Source of the DNA: Camarhynchus parvulus | Taxonomy: Eukaryota > Chordata > Aves > Passeriformes > Thraupidae | Reading direction: 5' to 3' | NCBI RefSeq assembly: GCF_901933205.1 | Contig: NC_044586.1 | Span: forward strand, 16,934,569-16,998,568 | DNA length: 64,000 bases | Part shown: one piece after another, positions 47,214-60,600 of the stretch | Position numbering within the stretch: the stretch's first letter is position 1 | Layout of the letters: each line of letters begins with the position of its first letter | Position numbers and translations under genes: made by a program | Notes under the pieces: generated by a model | The model's input: the letters and a program-made list of their open reading frames with translations, nothing else | The model's database searches: none | Told to the model about the DNA's origin: nothing

Positions 47214-50200
47214 TGTGGATCATAACTGAGAAACAAAGGGTGGCAGCCGGCTCAGGAGCTGTGTCTTTCAAATGAGAGGTCAGGAGCAGCACTTTCCAGT
47301 CCTGGTTTTTGGACCCGCAGCACAGCTTTACTGTTGCTAAGCAAGTCAAAACTCTAGCTTCAAGAAGTCAGGGCCACAGCTAAGCCAGGAGCCTGAAACC
47401 TGACCTGAATTTATTCTGTGAGCATGTTTTCCTATGCTCAGGGTGTGACTGCACTTGGATGTGGGGATGGCACACAGATCTGATTGCACAGTTAATCCTT
47501 CATTACAAAGGTACTTGCTGCCTTCTCAGCTGGTAAGAGGGAGGGAGACAGACAGATGAAGCCCTGACATTTTCTCTGCACAGAACTAGAGACCTGGACT
47601 TCTCCAGAGAGGAAATGCTGCTGGATACTGCCAAAAAAAGGACTTTGCTGTGCTCAAATTTCCCTGACTTAGGTCTGTTTGGGGATAACAGAGATGGAGC
47701 TGCTGCTACAAAATGCCTCCTACCCACAGAGCTCTTAGTAACATTTTCCTCATGGTTCCCAAGCTCCTCTGTCTCCACAGGGAGCAAAAGAACATTCCCA
47801 TTGCCTTTGCAACACAAATGCATCCTCACCTCAGCCAGCTGCATCAATCCCGAGCTTTTTGTAAAGCAAAACCTTTTTGAGGAACTCTGCTTTGAGCTCC
47901 ACTGGCTTGTTCCTGCAGGCAGAGCTCTCCAGGGCTGGGACGCATCGTGGCTCAGCTCAGCTCAGGTCACTTTGTGCGCAGCACCAGCATCTGCAAAGTC
48001 ATCGAGCCTTGGCTGCAGAGTGCTGTGCAGAGCTGGAGCCCAGCTCCGCGGGCACTGCGCATTCCTGCCGGCAGGAACAGGCTCAGGGAGCACGGGCAGC
48101 CTCGCTGTGACCTTGCAGCGTCCGCCAGAGAGGAGAGGGGCAGAGGAGCCCAGGCTCTCCCGGAGTGGAGCACAATCTGTCACAACATTCATTCTAAATT
48201 CCCCTCTCACTCTGCCCCGTCTTCATCCTCATCTCTGGTGGAGGACAGGAGAGGTTGCTGGATCACCTGGTCGTGCCCAGCTGTCGTCATGCTCATGATG
48301 ACTGCAGTTTAATTATAGGAAGTTGTCTTGGCCCAGCTCCAAAAGCCATGGACTCAGGTCTGGTATCCAATCATTTATTTCCCCCACAACTCAGGAACAC
48401 TAAGCCTCTGCAACTCCAAATAGCTCTAGGTTGCTCAGACTACTGGACCAGTTCTTTAGAGATGACTGTTATTGGTCATCTTGTTCCTTCTTTCTAAGAA
48501 ACAACTTCACCTTCTAGGATATTTCAGGTAGAAACTTCTGAGTAGAGCCACTCACTGTAAAATAATGAGCACACAACCCTGAAAAACGAGCTGCAGTGAT
48601 GTTTTATACAACCAAAAAGGAAGGGAGAAGAAGAAAACACTAATTACATCTGGATGCACCCACAGTGTCACTATTGTGCTGGTAATTACGCCAAGATTGT
48701 ACATTTTTTTTAAATATCAAGAAGATGATAGGTTCTTTAATATCACATTCTTTAATAGCACATTTTAATATCACATATCTTTAATATCACATTTCACACA
48801 ATGGCTGTGTGAAGCCATTTCACACACCTGTAACCCACGCCTCTTGTGCCTATGATGCTCTCATGCTTATATAAGACAGAGGGTTGAAAAGCTCTGAAGT
48901 GACAGCTGCAAGAGAAGAGATTACTTTTCCCCCTTATTCCACCACAGAGGAACCTGTGTTGGAATCTGCTAAACTGGGAGCAGCTTCCACTTGAGCTGCT
49001 CCTAGAGGCACCAGTCAGGTCAAGGCTGATTCCTTGCTCTGAGAAGGAGACAGAAGGCTCCACATCAGTGAGCTGCACACTCCCCACAGCTGGCAAAGGA
49101 AGGAGGAGCTCAGGGGGTCCATGACAGCGTTTGACAAAAGAGCTGGAGAAAGCCACCCCTGCTGTGAGCACAGACACCATTCCTGCTGCAGAAAGTGGAA
49201 CATTAGGGCAGGCTTTCTAGGGACACAAGGATTAGCTGGGACAGATAAAAATGGCAGTAACAGAAAATGAAATACAAGGCATTCCTTGCAAATTTAATTC
49301 TCCTCTTAGTGATGAATGTTCTTTTCATTTGCCAGCCTGGCACTGTCACCAAGGTCAATGCAAATTCAGCTGCAGGAAATTGGTGGGAAACTGAGCATTT
49401 CTGAATGTCCCCAGGACTTCTGGTGGCCTCTGCAAAATCACACTGGGCTTCATTCTCTTGTCACAAGTCCCACTTGTACAGCTAAATCAATTTTTTTCCA
49501 TTTAGGGAAGAGAAGACATCTCCATTAATCTGATCTGCCCCAACTCCCAAACAACAGAAGCTCTCCCATACTGTGCTAAGACAGAGGGTTTGCTGGAATT
49601 TTAGACGGGATAAGAACATCACTTCACTGGTTCTCCTCTCCTAAAAGCACCACAACAGCCAAGATTATTTCTCCCGTGCAGTCCAACTCTTACCCTAAAT
49701 GGAAGAGCTGGTCCAGCCAGAGCATACCTATTCACCATCACTGCTGTGCCAAAAGCTGTGTAGGCAGCTGTGGAACATAAAAAAAAGGTTCCAGAAGAGA
49801 ACGCTGGTAAAATATCAAATATCACTTTTGAGACCCGTCAGTTCTGTGAAATGTAAGAACATTGCTATTGCATCGTCTGCCAGCACCACGGCACTGCAGA
49901 AATCCTCCTCTCTGTAGAGAATGGGTGGGCTCCACCATCTGTCTCCTGAGCACTGCAGAGCACAACAGCTCCCTCTGCACATGCTCTGGCACGCAGCAGT
50001 AGCGAGTGATGTCCCCAGCTTTGCCTCTGAGTGGGCAGATGCGAGCAAATAGGATTTATCAATTCATCACTGTGTTTCTTTTAGTTTTGCCTCGGTACAA
50101 CTGCACTGAATTCCTCTGAGCTAAGCTGGAGTAATACCTCAGGGAACCTGCTGCTCCTTCCCCCACCCACACTCACACATACCTCACTTGAACCACAGCT

Positions 50201-51334
50201 TTCACCCCATGGACAGGTGGGTTTGGGAAGCAAACTCTTTTAAGAATGAATCACTGTCAGAACAGACATCTTGAGGAAAGTTTCTTTCTCAGTGAAGCCA
50301 CCTCTGAAATGGACTGGGGAACCAGAGCATCAAAGACCATTGCTAACACTCATTGCCTTGAGAATGATTTTTATTCCCAGAAATCATTTCATCTCCTAGC
50401 AGAGGGAAGGAAGTGTCACTTGTAGCTATTAAATGGGGTAAGCATGGCAAACAAGAGGATCCATGTTCCCCATCTCCCAGGCAGGCTGTTCCATTGCCTT
50501 ATGGACACTGTAATAATTTCTGAAATCCAGCATTCAGCTGGGTCAAAGGAGATGAGACTTGGCCACCAGGTTGTCTTCTCTCCATCAAACCCATCCCAAT
50601 GTAATGTGAGTGGAGGATCTCAGAGATATCACATCTACCAAAGCTGCCGACTTTTCTCTTACCAACCCTGACAGTTGTCAGGAAACAATGCCTTGCTGTT
50701 ACTACGGTGACACAGGGGACCAAAGCCACATGCCACACAACACCCACTTGCCAGAGAAGGGGAGAAATGCTCACCCTGGCTCTCCCATCACTTCACAGGC
50801 GAGGAAAGCCTCCATTCAAGCCACAGAAATTCCAGCAGTGTAAACTGGGAGCAGGGTTCCTGCCACCTTGGGTCTAGAAAGGGCTTTGGCCATCTGTCCA
50901 GGTCACCAACAGGTTTGGTATTGCACTGCTTCCTGCCAGCTCCCAGAGGGTCTTACTGGGGAGTGACATGAATCCTAAGGGAAGGTCTCAAAGGTGGCAG
51001 AGATATGTCAAGTGATCCAGAAACACCATCACCAAAACCCACCACAGAGAAAAGGGAATAAAAGCCTCATTCTTTGTCACACTGGATAAAACCACCACCT
51101 ATTCTACAAGGATCAAGAACAGGGAGAGGACAAGGCATTTTTTTTCTTTTTTGCTGTTTACTTGGCACACTTCATATCTCAAACAGTGCCACATAAAGCA
51201 ATGGGCCTGTGTAAGTACCAACTCCTTTTGAGGGATCCAGTCAGGCTATGGAAGATGGTGAGAGTCTGGAGGTGAAGACAAAAAAGGAAGGCTGATGGTA
51301 TGTTCAGCTGGAGAAGAGACTGAGGCCAGAGCTC
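47214..51334. other. Non-coding stretch; GC-richer patch near 47950-48150
   Basis: The patch at about 47950-48150 has more CpG than its surroundings and a 227-codon open frame crosses it (47615-48298), but no domain is recognisable. A small tandem repeat lies at 48734-48792. Confidence 0.4.
48734..48792. repeat. Tandem repeat, about 15-base unit, four copies
   Basis: Units TCTTTAATATCACAT at 48734-48748, 48749-48763 (one change), 48764-48776 (two bases shorter) and 48778-48792. Confidence 0.9.
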
Positions 51335-51657
51335 ACAGCAGTTCTGCAGCTTCCTCACAAGGAGGAGGGGTAGGCCCTGATCTCTGCTCTGTGTGACCAG
51401 GGACAGGACACAGGGAATGGCTGGAGCTGTGTCAGGGAAGGGTCAGGGTGGATATCAGAAAAGGTTCTTCCCCCAGAGGGTGGTGGGGCACTGAACAGGC
51501 TCCCCAGGATGGTCATAGCCCCAAGGCTGCCAGAGCTCCAGGAGCATTTGGACAATGCTCTCAGGGATGCACAGGGTGGGATTGTTGTGGTGCCTGGGCA
51601 GAGCCAGGAGTTGGGCTGGATGATCTTTCCAACTCAGTGGATTCTATGATTCTATGA
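51335..51657 (+). mobile_element. CR1 LINE 3' end, about 320 bases, with terminal repeats
   Basis: Plus strand, same subfamily as the inverted copy at 34381-34680. It ends with the hallmark tandem ATTCTATGATTCTATG of CR1. Blocks include CACAGGGAATGGCTGGAGC and GTTGGGCTGGATGATCTTTC. Confidence 0.92.
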
Positions 51658-54529
51658 CTGCAAGAGCCAAGACCCCAGAGAAGCCGAGACAGACACACAG
51701 CCTGATGCAGGATCACACAGGGGATTGTCTGGCCAGCCCAAGAGCCAAAGTTTTTCCACTGTGCGACCACCTCAGCACAGCAAATGGACAGTATTCCAAC
51801 CCCTTGCAAAGAATGGGAAGGAGGTTTCCTGCACCTCCCCCAATCTGTTCCTGACCCTTGACACTGCAAACCTATGGTCTTATGTGGAACAGGAACAGGA
51901 TTCCAACTCTGACTTTGCCAATGTGTTAACTCTGCCTTTTCCTGCCTCAGGAGACACCAAGAGTCAGTCCAGATGGAACCTTTTGGAAGAACAAACTACC
52001 TGTGTCAGCTAAGTGGGAGCCTTGACACCAACACAGATTTCTGTCCCCTCTTAGTAGAAGCTGGGTTTCCTTTCCTTGCTACAGAGGAAGAAAAAAGGCC
52101 TTAGATTTTTATCTCCTGGCCTAAAATTGTTTGAGTGTACTTCGCATTCCAAAGACAATGTAGGTGGAATTGAAGATGGATGGGAAGACTGACGTATTCC
52201 CTCTCCCCCATCCCCAGCCTGTGTGGAGGTAAGCCAAGAGGAGCAGGACGTTCCAGCTGAAGGGGTGGTGCAAAGTCCTTCCCTCCTGCAGAGAGAACAG
52301 CAGGGAATATTCTGCTCTCACTCCATGCAAAACAGCACAGCTCCTCAGCACATCCCACCCAGTGGGTGAGGGCAGAAGATACCAAAGTCTTTCAGAGCTG
52401 CCACTTTGCCACACATCATAGCCAAGAGGATTAGTACAGTAAGGGCAGATACTAAGCTCTGATCATCTTGTTCCAAGGGTACAGATTACTGCAATATGAA
52501 CCATGGGGGAGAAAAAAAAAGAGCTTGAAAATCAGATGACAACAAATCAAACCAAAATGTTTTTCTCAGAATCGGTAATGATAGAACGAAAAAAAAAAAT
52601 CACATTTCTTTTTTTTACCAGTTCAGAAGCTGACTAGAAATGTTTTGCTTCAAACTCTTTAAAGAAAATACAGGCAAAAGATTTTCTGAAAGATGTAAGC
52701 ACAAAGGAGCCATTTGATCTCTTGGTGCCATCTCTCCGTGTTCCACACACTCCAATTTCATCCATTCGCTTCTTCATTAAACACAATGAGAGATATTGAG
52801 CTAAAGCTTCTACTTTCTGAAAGCCATCCAGTTTTGAGAACATCAAGAGGTGGTGATTCTTCCTTTGATCATGTCCTCCAGGGAATAACCACTGGAATCA
52901 CAAAAGGCCCTCATCTGCTGTTCTCTTACACACCAGTGACAAACTTTAGATCACCTAGAGGGCACAGATATACACCCATGCCATCCAGAACATTCTACCA
53001 AAATTATTAGCACATTTCAGAGACAACCATCACTGGAGCCATTTATTATTTATCCAGCTCTGGAAGGTTATCAGCTCCCAGCTGAGATCATCAGAGACAT
53101 TCTTCCTCCATCCTATCTGATTGAAGAGCAATGGAAATCCTGTCTGGGCTTTCTGACTGTGGGAATCGTGCCAGTTTGACCTCCCTTGGTGCTTCCAACA
53201 ACCCTGTCTATATAACCACAGAGCCATCCCCTGCCCTGAGGCAGTTGGCCAGAAGGCTGATAGGTAGTCTGGAATTACAGTAAATTTAGATATGAGGTAT
53301 GGCTTCTGTTAGGAATTGGGAGTGCCTTCTTATGGCTGACATAAGCAGGCCTGCATGTGAGGTTTACAATGCACGATACTGCAGGTCATCAGGGAAATCA
53401 AGGCTGGGACTTTCAAGAGACACTAGGAACAAAGATCCAGCTTAAAGTCAATGAGAAAGAATTTGCTGCTTCTCCTTAGTGGCTCCCAACCCAAACAGAC
53501 AAATCCAACATTTATCTGGAAGCTTTGAATCCCAACCAGGGAGCAGTGGAACTGGCATTTGGATGATGATTTGAGCTTGCTCTGATGCTTAAGGCAGGCT
53601 CAGTAAGGAAAAAACCTCTTAGTGAGAAAAACTCTTGAACAGATTCCCTGTGATTCACTGTGTTCTTTGCTCCATCTGTTTCCCTTAATATCCAATGTAG
53701 CTACACATTAACCTCACATTTTAAGAATGAATGATGAAGGCTGTAGCCAGCATTATAGTCTGCAGTGAAAAGGCTCCATAAGGCTAAGCTAAAAGAAGTT
53801 AACACTTCTAAGTGGTGTCTTTCAGTGTAAACCTGTCAAACTTTTCCAGCAGTACAACCGTGGAGCACTAACCTGCTTTAATATGCAAGAAACTGTGGCA
53901 ACTGCTTCTGATGGGTTGCCATTTTTGGGGTTTTTTTCTTTATTTTCCCCAACTCTTATTTCCTATTTTTGAGCTGATTCTCAAGCCACGGTCTCTCAGC
54001 CTCTGGGAGGTTCTGTGAAGGCAGTGATCATCTTTTTCTGGTTTGAGTTGGCCAGTGCAAGCCAGGCTTGACAAAAGCTGTAGGGAAGGAGTTGCTGAGG
54101 TGCTTTTCAGCACAGCACAGTCCCCAGGAGAGGACTGCAAGGGCAGAAACTTGCAGGAGGCATTTTTAATGTCCGCCTCTGCTACGTGATAGGGAAATGC
54201 TTCCAGCACAGCCTGCCCACCCTGTCTCCTCCAGCCTGCTTTTTACTTCACACAAGTCCAGAAACCCCCGAACTTCCCTGAGCTAGGATGGGAGGGAATT
54301 CTGTGACATTCAGGAATTTTGCCCCAAAAATCCCCCAAAAAACCAAAACCCCACGCATTTTTAGGTGGTTAAATCAAGAATAGGGCTCAGTCCTAATTTT
54401 CACAGGAAATATCCTGTCCACAATACTGTATGTTTCTCACCAACCCAGGTCAATGGAACACAATGGAAAATCATATAGAGAAATCATGTTGGGATCTTCA
54501 TGGATTGGCAGTGAAAGGTAACAGATGGC
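51658..54529. other. Non-coding stretch, no gene seen
   Basis: Two short A runs near 52510 and 52590. No exon or mobile element was recognised. Confidence 0.45.
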
Positions 54530-54802
54530 CTGCAAGAAGGATGGAGAGGCACTTTTTACACAGGCCTGGTGTGACACGAGGAAATGGCTTCACACTGACA
54601 GAGAACAGGTTTAGACTGGATATGAGGAAGAAATTCTTCCCTGGGAGGGTGCTGAGGCCCTGGCACAGGTTTCCCAGAAAATCTATGGCTGCCCCATCTG
54701 TGGAAGTGTCCATGGCCAGGTTGATGGGGCTCTGAGCAACCTGGGATAATGGAAGGTGTCCCTGTCCTTGGCAGGGGGCTGGAATGAGATGATCTTAAAT
54801 GT
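54530..54802 (+). mobile_element. CR1 LINE 3' fragment, about 270 bases
   Basis: Plus strand: CTGCAAGAAGGATGGAGAGG, TTTAGACTGGATATGAGG, GGCCCTGGCACAGGTTTCCC, GGGGCTCTGAGCAACCTGGG, then GGAATGAGATGATCTTAAAT. The terminal short repeats are missing. Confidence 0.9.
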
Positions 54803-57587
54803 CCATTCTGTGGACAAATTGTGCTCTCCCTTTTCTATCTCCAAGTTATACTTGGAATAAACTGAATTTTACAAAGCTTTGTATTATTACACAAAACCTC
54901 ATTGTGCCGTTGGAACTGCCACACAGGGTCCCTCCAAGCAAGTTCTTATTCTCATTGGTATTTGTGATGTTTTTAATCACAGTGAGGCTCATCTCTCTGA
55001 ACTTTAGGCATTTGATGTGGCCATCCTAACCTCCAGAGGTAATGAACAGAACCAGAGACTTCCAGGATGCACCACATCTCCATCAGAATGGGGACAGCTC
55101 CCTACACCAGGCAAATCCTGCTCCTTCTTTCTGGATATCATGGGAGTCATCTTGCCCAGAATTATGTCTGTCTTTGCTGTTGATGTCTACAAATAAATGA
55201 AGTAAATCCTGTTCCAGTTGCCTCTGAGACAGTAAAGGAACCATCCAATCAGGTTTGCATCCATGAAATTATAATTAAACGTTTAATGTAAAACGGGCTG
55301 ATATCCCTGGCTCTTGGGAGATTTAGGAGTTTAAGGTTCTACTCAGGGCATTTCAGATCTTCCCTGTCTAATGCCCATGTCAAGAAAAAACTCAAATTGC
55401 CAGGATCAACCACTTCATAATGATTTGTGTAGGAGAAAGGATTTCTACATTTTCAGTTTAAATTAATGTCACTATTAGGCTGCTATTCCTTTATCCCAAC
55501 TCTCGTCACACAATGCAATTATTATTGCTTTGGCAACATCTTCCCTGAAACTTGAACCGACAAAGTACCCAGAGCCTGGAGCAGGGCCTGATATCTGCCT
55601 GCCATCTCGTCACAGCTGCTGGATATTGATTATCAGCTAATTACCCAATTGACATCCTCCCAGTTTTATTGTCTTGTTAAGGAGTTTATCATAAGATCTG
55701 TCAGACAATCCAAAGAGGCTTCATTAGCATAGCACTAATAATTGAAGACTTGGATGACTAATAAAATACAAGACATAAATTTCTTATCACTCCTTCTTCT
55801 TACTTCCCTCCTGGCATGACAAAGCACAGTAGATGATGATGATGCCTCACAAATCTGTTTCCTTCTCCACCCCAGAGACTCTATCTGATGGTACCTAATT
55901 TTGAAAAGAAAAAGTGATGAAAATAAGGGTGGAAATTAGAAGAGACAGCCTTGTTTACTGGTACTCTGGAAGTCCATCCTATCCAGTCTTTCTGTAGTCT
56001 TTGAATGAATCAACCAGAAAGATTAACGTCCTTGCAGAACTATTGTGCAAGTACAGCTGCTTTATCTCCTCCTAGTCCCCAGGAAGGGATGTTATCACAC
56101 AAATCCTATTCAGCAATTTCAAATTAAGTTTGAGCCCCTCAGGTTTGGGGATGATCACCTTCTAGAGCTCCATAAGAACATTTCACTTGTTGGAATCAAT
56201 ATTCCACACAAGCAACACTCTGGTTCAGCTTTGTGGAATAACCTCAGCCAGGTGTGATTCAGTTCAATTTATAAAGGAAAAAACTTGAATCTACCCACTC
56301 AGAGCAAAACAGGGCATAAACTTTGGATGAGAGTCACCAAGAAATCTTTGTAAAGTTTTCCTTTTGATTTCTTTGAACAGAACAGAATAAAATCAGCAAT
56401 GCACTTGGAGCAACCTTGAGCAAGAAGAGGGGAAAATATTTCCAGAGCTCTCAGGGTACAAATGAAGCACCAGCAAGCTCTGATTCTCTAAAGCAAGACA
56501 AAATCATATGACAAGCTGCTCCACACAGTGAGACAAAGGTATGAAGTCTTATTACTGAAAAGGTGATGCCAGATATAGAGTACTATGCTAATAAAAGTCA
56601 GACAATGCAGATTTAATTCTCTCCCTTGGAAAAAACCCTCTTTTTAAAATTACTACCCCCAAATGTGCTGCAAGACATAGACATGTCCATATAAAAAACC
56701 CTATATATAAGCATCTAATAATTTAAGAAAGATTTAGCGTATAAATACACCCTTCACTAACAAAAGGAGAAGGTTTCAAAAGCAGAGCAATTCTTTGTCC
56801 CACTCTTCCTGAAAATGAAACAAGAGTTTTCTCAGGTGAACTGTTGCTTTGCCAAAAAACTTCTGATTGGACAGTAATATACCAAGAAAAAAAATAAAGT
56901 AGCTGAACTGGTAAAACATTATAATTTTTTATCAGTTATAGGAAAATGAACCAGAAATAAACTGTCTTTGAAGGTATCCTTACTTTTACTTTGAAGGTAT
57001 TCTTGGCAGCCTGCTTTGTTATTTTCTGTTTGAATTCCATCTAGAAGACCAAAATGGCTTTACATGCAAGTGTCAGTTCAGAATATAGGGTCTAAAATAA
57101 GGTCAAGGTACTTTCAGATTCTCAAAGGCACCTAACTCTCAATCAATTAGCTCCAAACAATCTTTAAGCAATCTGAGAGACTTTGGAGTCTTCATATAGC
57201 ACCTGGACAGCCTCAAATTTAAACCATTTTGTCTTGCACTGGATTTTATGCTCTTGGATGCTTGAAACAATTTTGATGACCAATCCTACTGATGGAATTG
57301 ATGCCTTTAAAGACTCAAAGGGCAACAGAGCCACTGGACTTTCAGAAATGCATATTTTCTTTACTCTGTACAAGAGTTGCCTAGCTAGAGACCAAGGGCA
57401 GCAGCAGTGAAGTCCAATTCCCACAGAGTGGGATAAGAACTGGAATGATTATTAGACACACAGATTATACAGCAACAGTGGATTTGACTATGATAAGCCC
57501 TGATTCTTCCAGATGCTTTTAATCCAAGGTAAAGAGCTCTGACTCAATCCTGAAAGGAAACGGGCAAGACTAAAGAACCTGATTGTG
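54803..57587. other. AT-rich non-coding stretch with a possible conserved element
   Basis: The part at about 55440-55770 has a texture unlike its neighbours, with TAATTA-type and E-box words and no repeat signature. Nothing else was recognised. Confidence 0.4.
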
Positions 57588-57645
57588 GCCTTTCAGGGCC
57601 TGAAGGGAGGCTGCAGGAAAAATGGAGAGACTATTTACAACAAAT
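57588..57645 (+). mobile_element. CR1 LINE internal scrap
   Basis: TGGCCTTTCAGGGCCTGAAG then GGCTGCAGGAAAAATGGAGA is the CR1 block that normally lies upstream of the segment seen at 54530. About 60 bases. Confidence 0.65.
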
Positions 57646-60600
57646 TACCTCCCAGCCCAGCTCCTGCAAAGCAGAGAAGTTCTGGTGCAGGAGAAGTACA
57701 GGGAGTCACAGCCTTCCAAACCAACAAGATGAGCCAGAGGCAGAGCATATCTTGTTTTCTTTCCCAGCCTCCAGAAGCCTTCCCTGGAAGGGAAAGAAGA
57801 CCGACCCCTTCTGACCCTCTTCTGCAATGTGGCTTTGAAAGCTGGATGTCAAATCCTCCCCCTTCCTACAAAATAGAGACATTTTCAGAAGTCAAATTCA
57901 GTTTCCCAACTCTTGTATGTATTTATCCTGCTCACAATATGATATTTAGCTCCCCATATTTCTTCCCCTCTCACTGGCCTGTCATCCAAGGGTGTAATTA
58001 GTTCATCAAAAGAATGAAGGGCAGTCCAACCTGCCTGAAGAGAGGTGATGGAAAATAGAGTCCTTGCTAACAAGAGCAGCAGGACAAGGGTCATATATTG
58101 GTAGAGGTGATGAAAGCTCCTGCAGGTCTATTCAGTGTGGCTGTTGCTATGAGAGTGAAGAGATTTGTTGGCCCTGAAGCAGGGAGAGGACACAGATGCT
58201 GTTCTGCTCCATATCAGTTACAGATCCTGGTCACTTGTGTAAGTTAATACTCTCCCAACTTCTTTTAGGCTCATTACAGCTCTTCTTCTGTTTCAGCTTG
58301 GCAGCACACTTCTGCCTCTCTTTCCACAGGGAGAACATGCTGCCTTTTGCCCCTAACAGGCACATGGGGGCAAAGGGCAGATTTTAATCTCTGATCTGCA
58401 CTGGTGGTTCTAGCTCTGTGTGGAAGAGAAAGACAACAATCTCAGGAGTGCTCTCCCATTCAGAGCCAGTCTAAGGCTCTGTTCGGGCTGATGAGAAAAT
58501 ATCTTTGCACCACTGCTCTCAACAGGGCCATCTCCAGCCATTTTCTGCTGAAAACAATAATATGTAAATACGGAAGGAAATAAGGACTTGATTCTCTCTA
58601 TCCAGGCAAAATAAAAAGATTATAACTGTATAAACAGGCGAGTTCCTGGTGCTGTTGAACTCTCTTTTGAAAGTTTGTTCCCACCACAATTAGACTTTGT
58701 CTGTTGTTTTTTAGGGTGACAGCACCAGAATCATTGCCCAGAGCGTTGCTTCAGAAATTAATTCTGTCTCAGGGATGATGACAGGTTTTGAGATAGCCAA
58801 GCAAACAACATGCTGAACATACTGTGCAGTGCTGTGAGTGCCATATTAAACACATGTTTAATCAGTTGTGATGAAGGGGAAATGGTGGAAGCACATGTTC
58901 TGCCTCCCTGTTCAGCTCCTGAAGCACTCAAGGGCTACATCCAGAGTTCCAGTACAAGACAGAAGCCACCGCTATAAGGTCACATGGAAGGTGAGGGCCT
59001 TTGCTTCATCAGCTCAAGAACCCTTTCACTTCCAAGAGAATATTAAATGAAGGAGGAATTTGTAAACAAGAACAAGCAGAGGCCCAAGCCAGGTGCACAG
59101 GAGAGAGAGAGGCACTGGGAAAGAACAAAAGTGCTCATTGATGTGACCACCAAGGATCATCAGGCACAGCTTTAGAGAGGAATTTTTAACTGCTAAGAAG
59201 GAGGAAACAAGAAGAACAGGACAGCTGAGGACATTGAATTGGGCCTGAGAGACTGAACTTAAGGAATGTTTAGTGGGTCAGGGCAAAACAAGAAGGAAAA
59301 AACAGGACATGAAAGGGTGTAAAGAAGGGTCAGTCAAATGTAACCCCTCACTGATCAGTGTACTTGGCTGACCAAGCCTGCAACCAGTCACTACAGCGCA
59401 TCCTATATTTTTATTAAAGCCACTTTAAAGTATTGTAAAGCCTTTTGCTGTCTTTCTGTACAATTTCACAGTCTGTTCCATGTGTGGGAATGGTCTAAGG
59501 ACAAGGTGCCAGCTACTGGGGACAGGAACTGACACAAACCAAAGAGATAGCATTTTGGAACGGTTAAGTAGGGTGAAATGTCTCTTTGTTTTCTAACCTC
59601 AAATCTACTTTCTTGCAAGTCAAGTTTCCCCTCAAATTTTTTTTTTTCAAATGCTCTCATGTGGCAATTGCTGAAGCAGCTCTCAACAAATTTGGGTGCT
59701 TAAATACAAAATGTTTCATGTTGCAAAGACCGTATTTAAGGGGAAAATAGATAATCTTTTGGGTCAACCCTAGGCAGCAGGTGTTGTTTTCTATAAGATG
59801 GTCTGTATATATTCTATAGATATAAGTACAGACACGCTAAACCCTCCAAATAAAACAGAAAATTATAATAAAGGCAGTATCACATTCTACATTTTTTTCA
59901 GTCCTTATTACAAGGCAAATCACCTCTCCTGAGCAGCAGTGGAAAAGGCAACAAGTTTGGCCTATGAACACATTACAGCAGTAATGGTTTAGCAGCAGAC
60001 TCTCTATTCCTGTGTCTCTGTTGAGATATTCCTGATTTGAACTGCTTTCAGTTAAGAAAGAGAAAAAAATATCCCTCCACAGATATGGCTTTATCGAGGC
60101 ATAACCCCTAATAAAGTAAAAGCCTTGATTTCACAAGGGAAGCAGATCAATGCCCAGAAAGAGTTTAAACAGAGAGCCTTGAATAGATTCCCCAATTCCC
60201 TTTTATATTGTGGATTTCTGGCCAGAGAAACAGGTGCAGGAGCTCCTGAAGACTGGAGTCCATAAGATTTTCTCATCACCATCTAACTCTACCCCAGTCT
60301 TATTTTGTACTTTTTCATGAGGCCAATCCTTTCGTTTCTCTAAAATTTGTTGCCATAATTTTGTGTTCTGAGATCTTGTGGAGACAAGAAACCTTCAGAG
60401 GCAATCATACACTAATGCCAGCATCAATCAGCAACCACATTAGACAACAAAACCTCTTCCAATATGTCAATATAATAAACAGTGATCAAATTCCATTCAG
60501 TGCAGGCCACAAAGCCTTGCCTATACTTCCTCATGATTTTTACATGACATGCTTAAATTTACAGGAACTGTCCTGCCCTGTTTCTAAAGAAAGGAGTCAA

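Noticed and set aside
47615..48298. A 227-codon plus-strand open frame
   Set aside because: No recognisable domain, irregular composition and a location in a locally GC-rich patch; best explained by chance. Alignment to other birds with a synonymous-substitution test would settle it.
59340..59440. A possible third LTR, with a TTTTATTAAAGCC polyadenylation-like block
   Set aside because: No matching termini, inverted ends or target-site duplication could be found.
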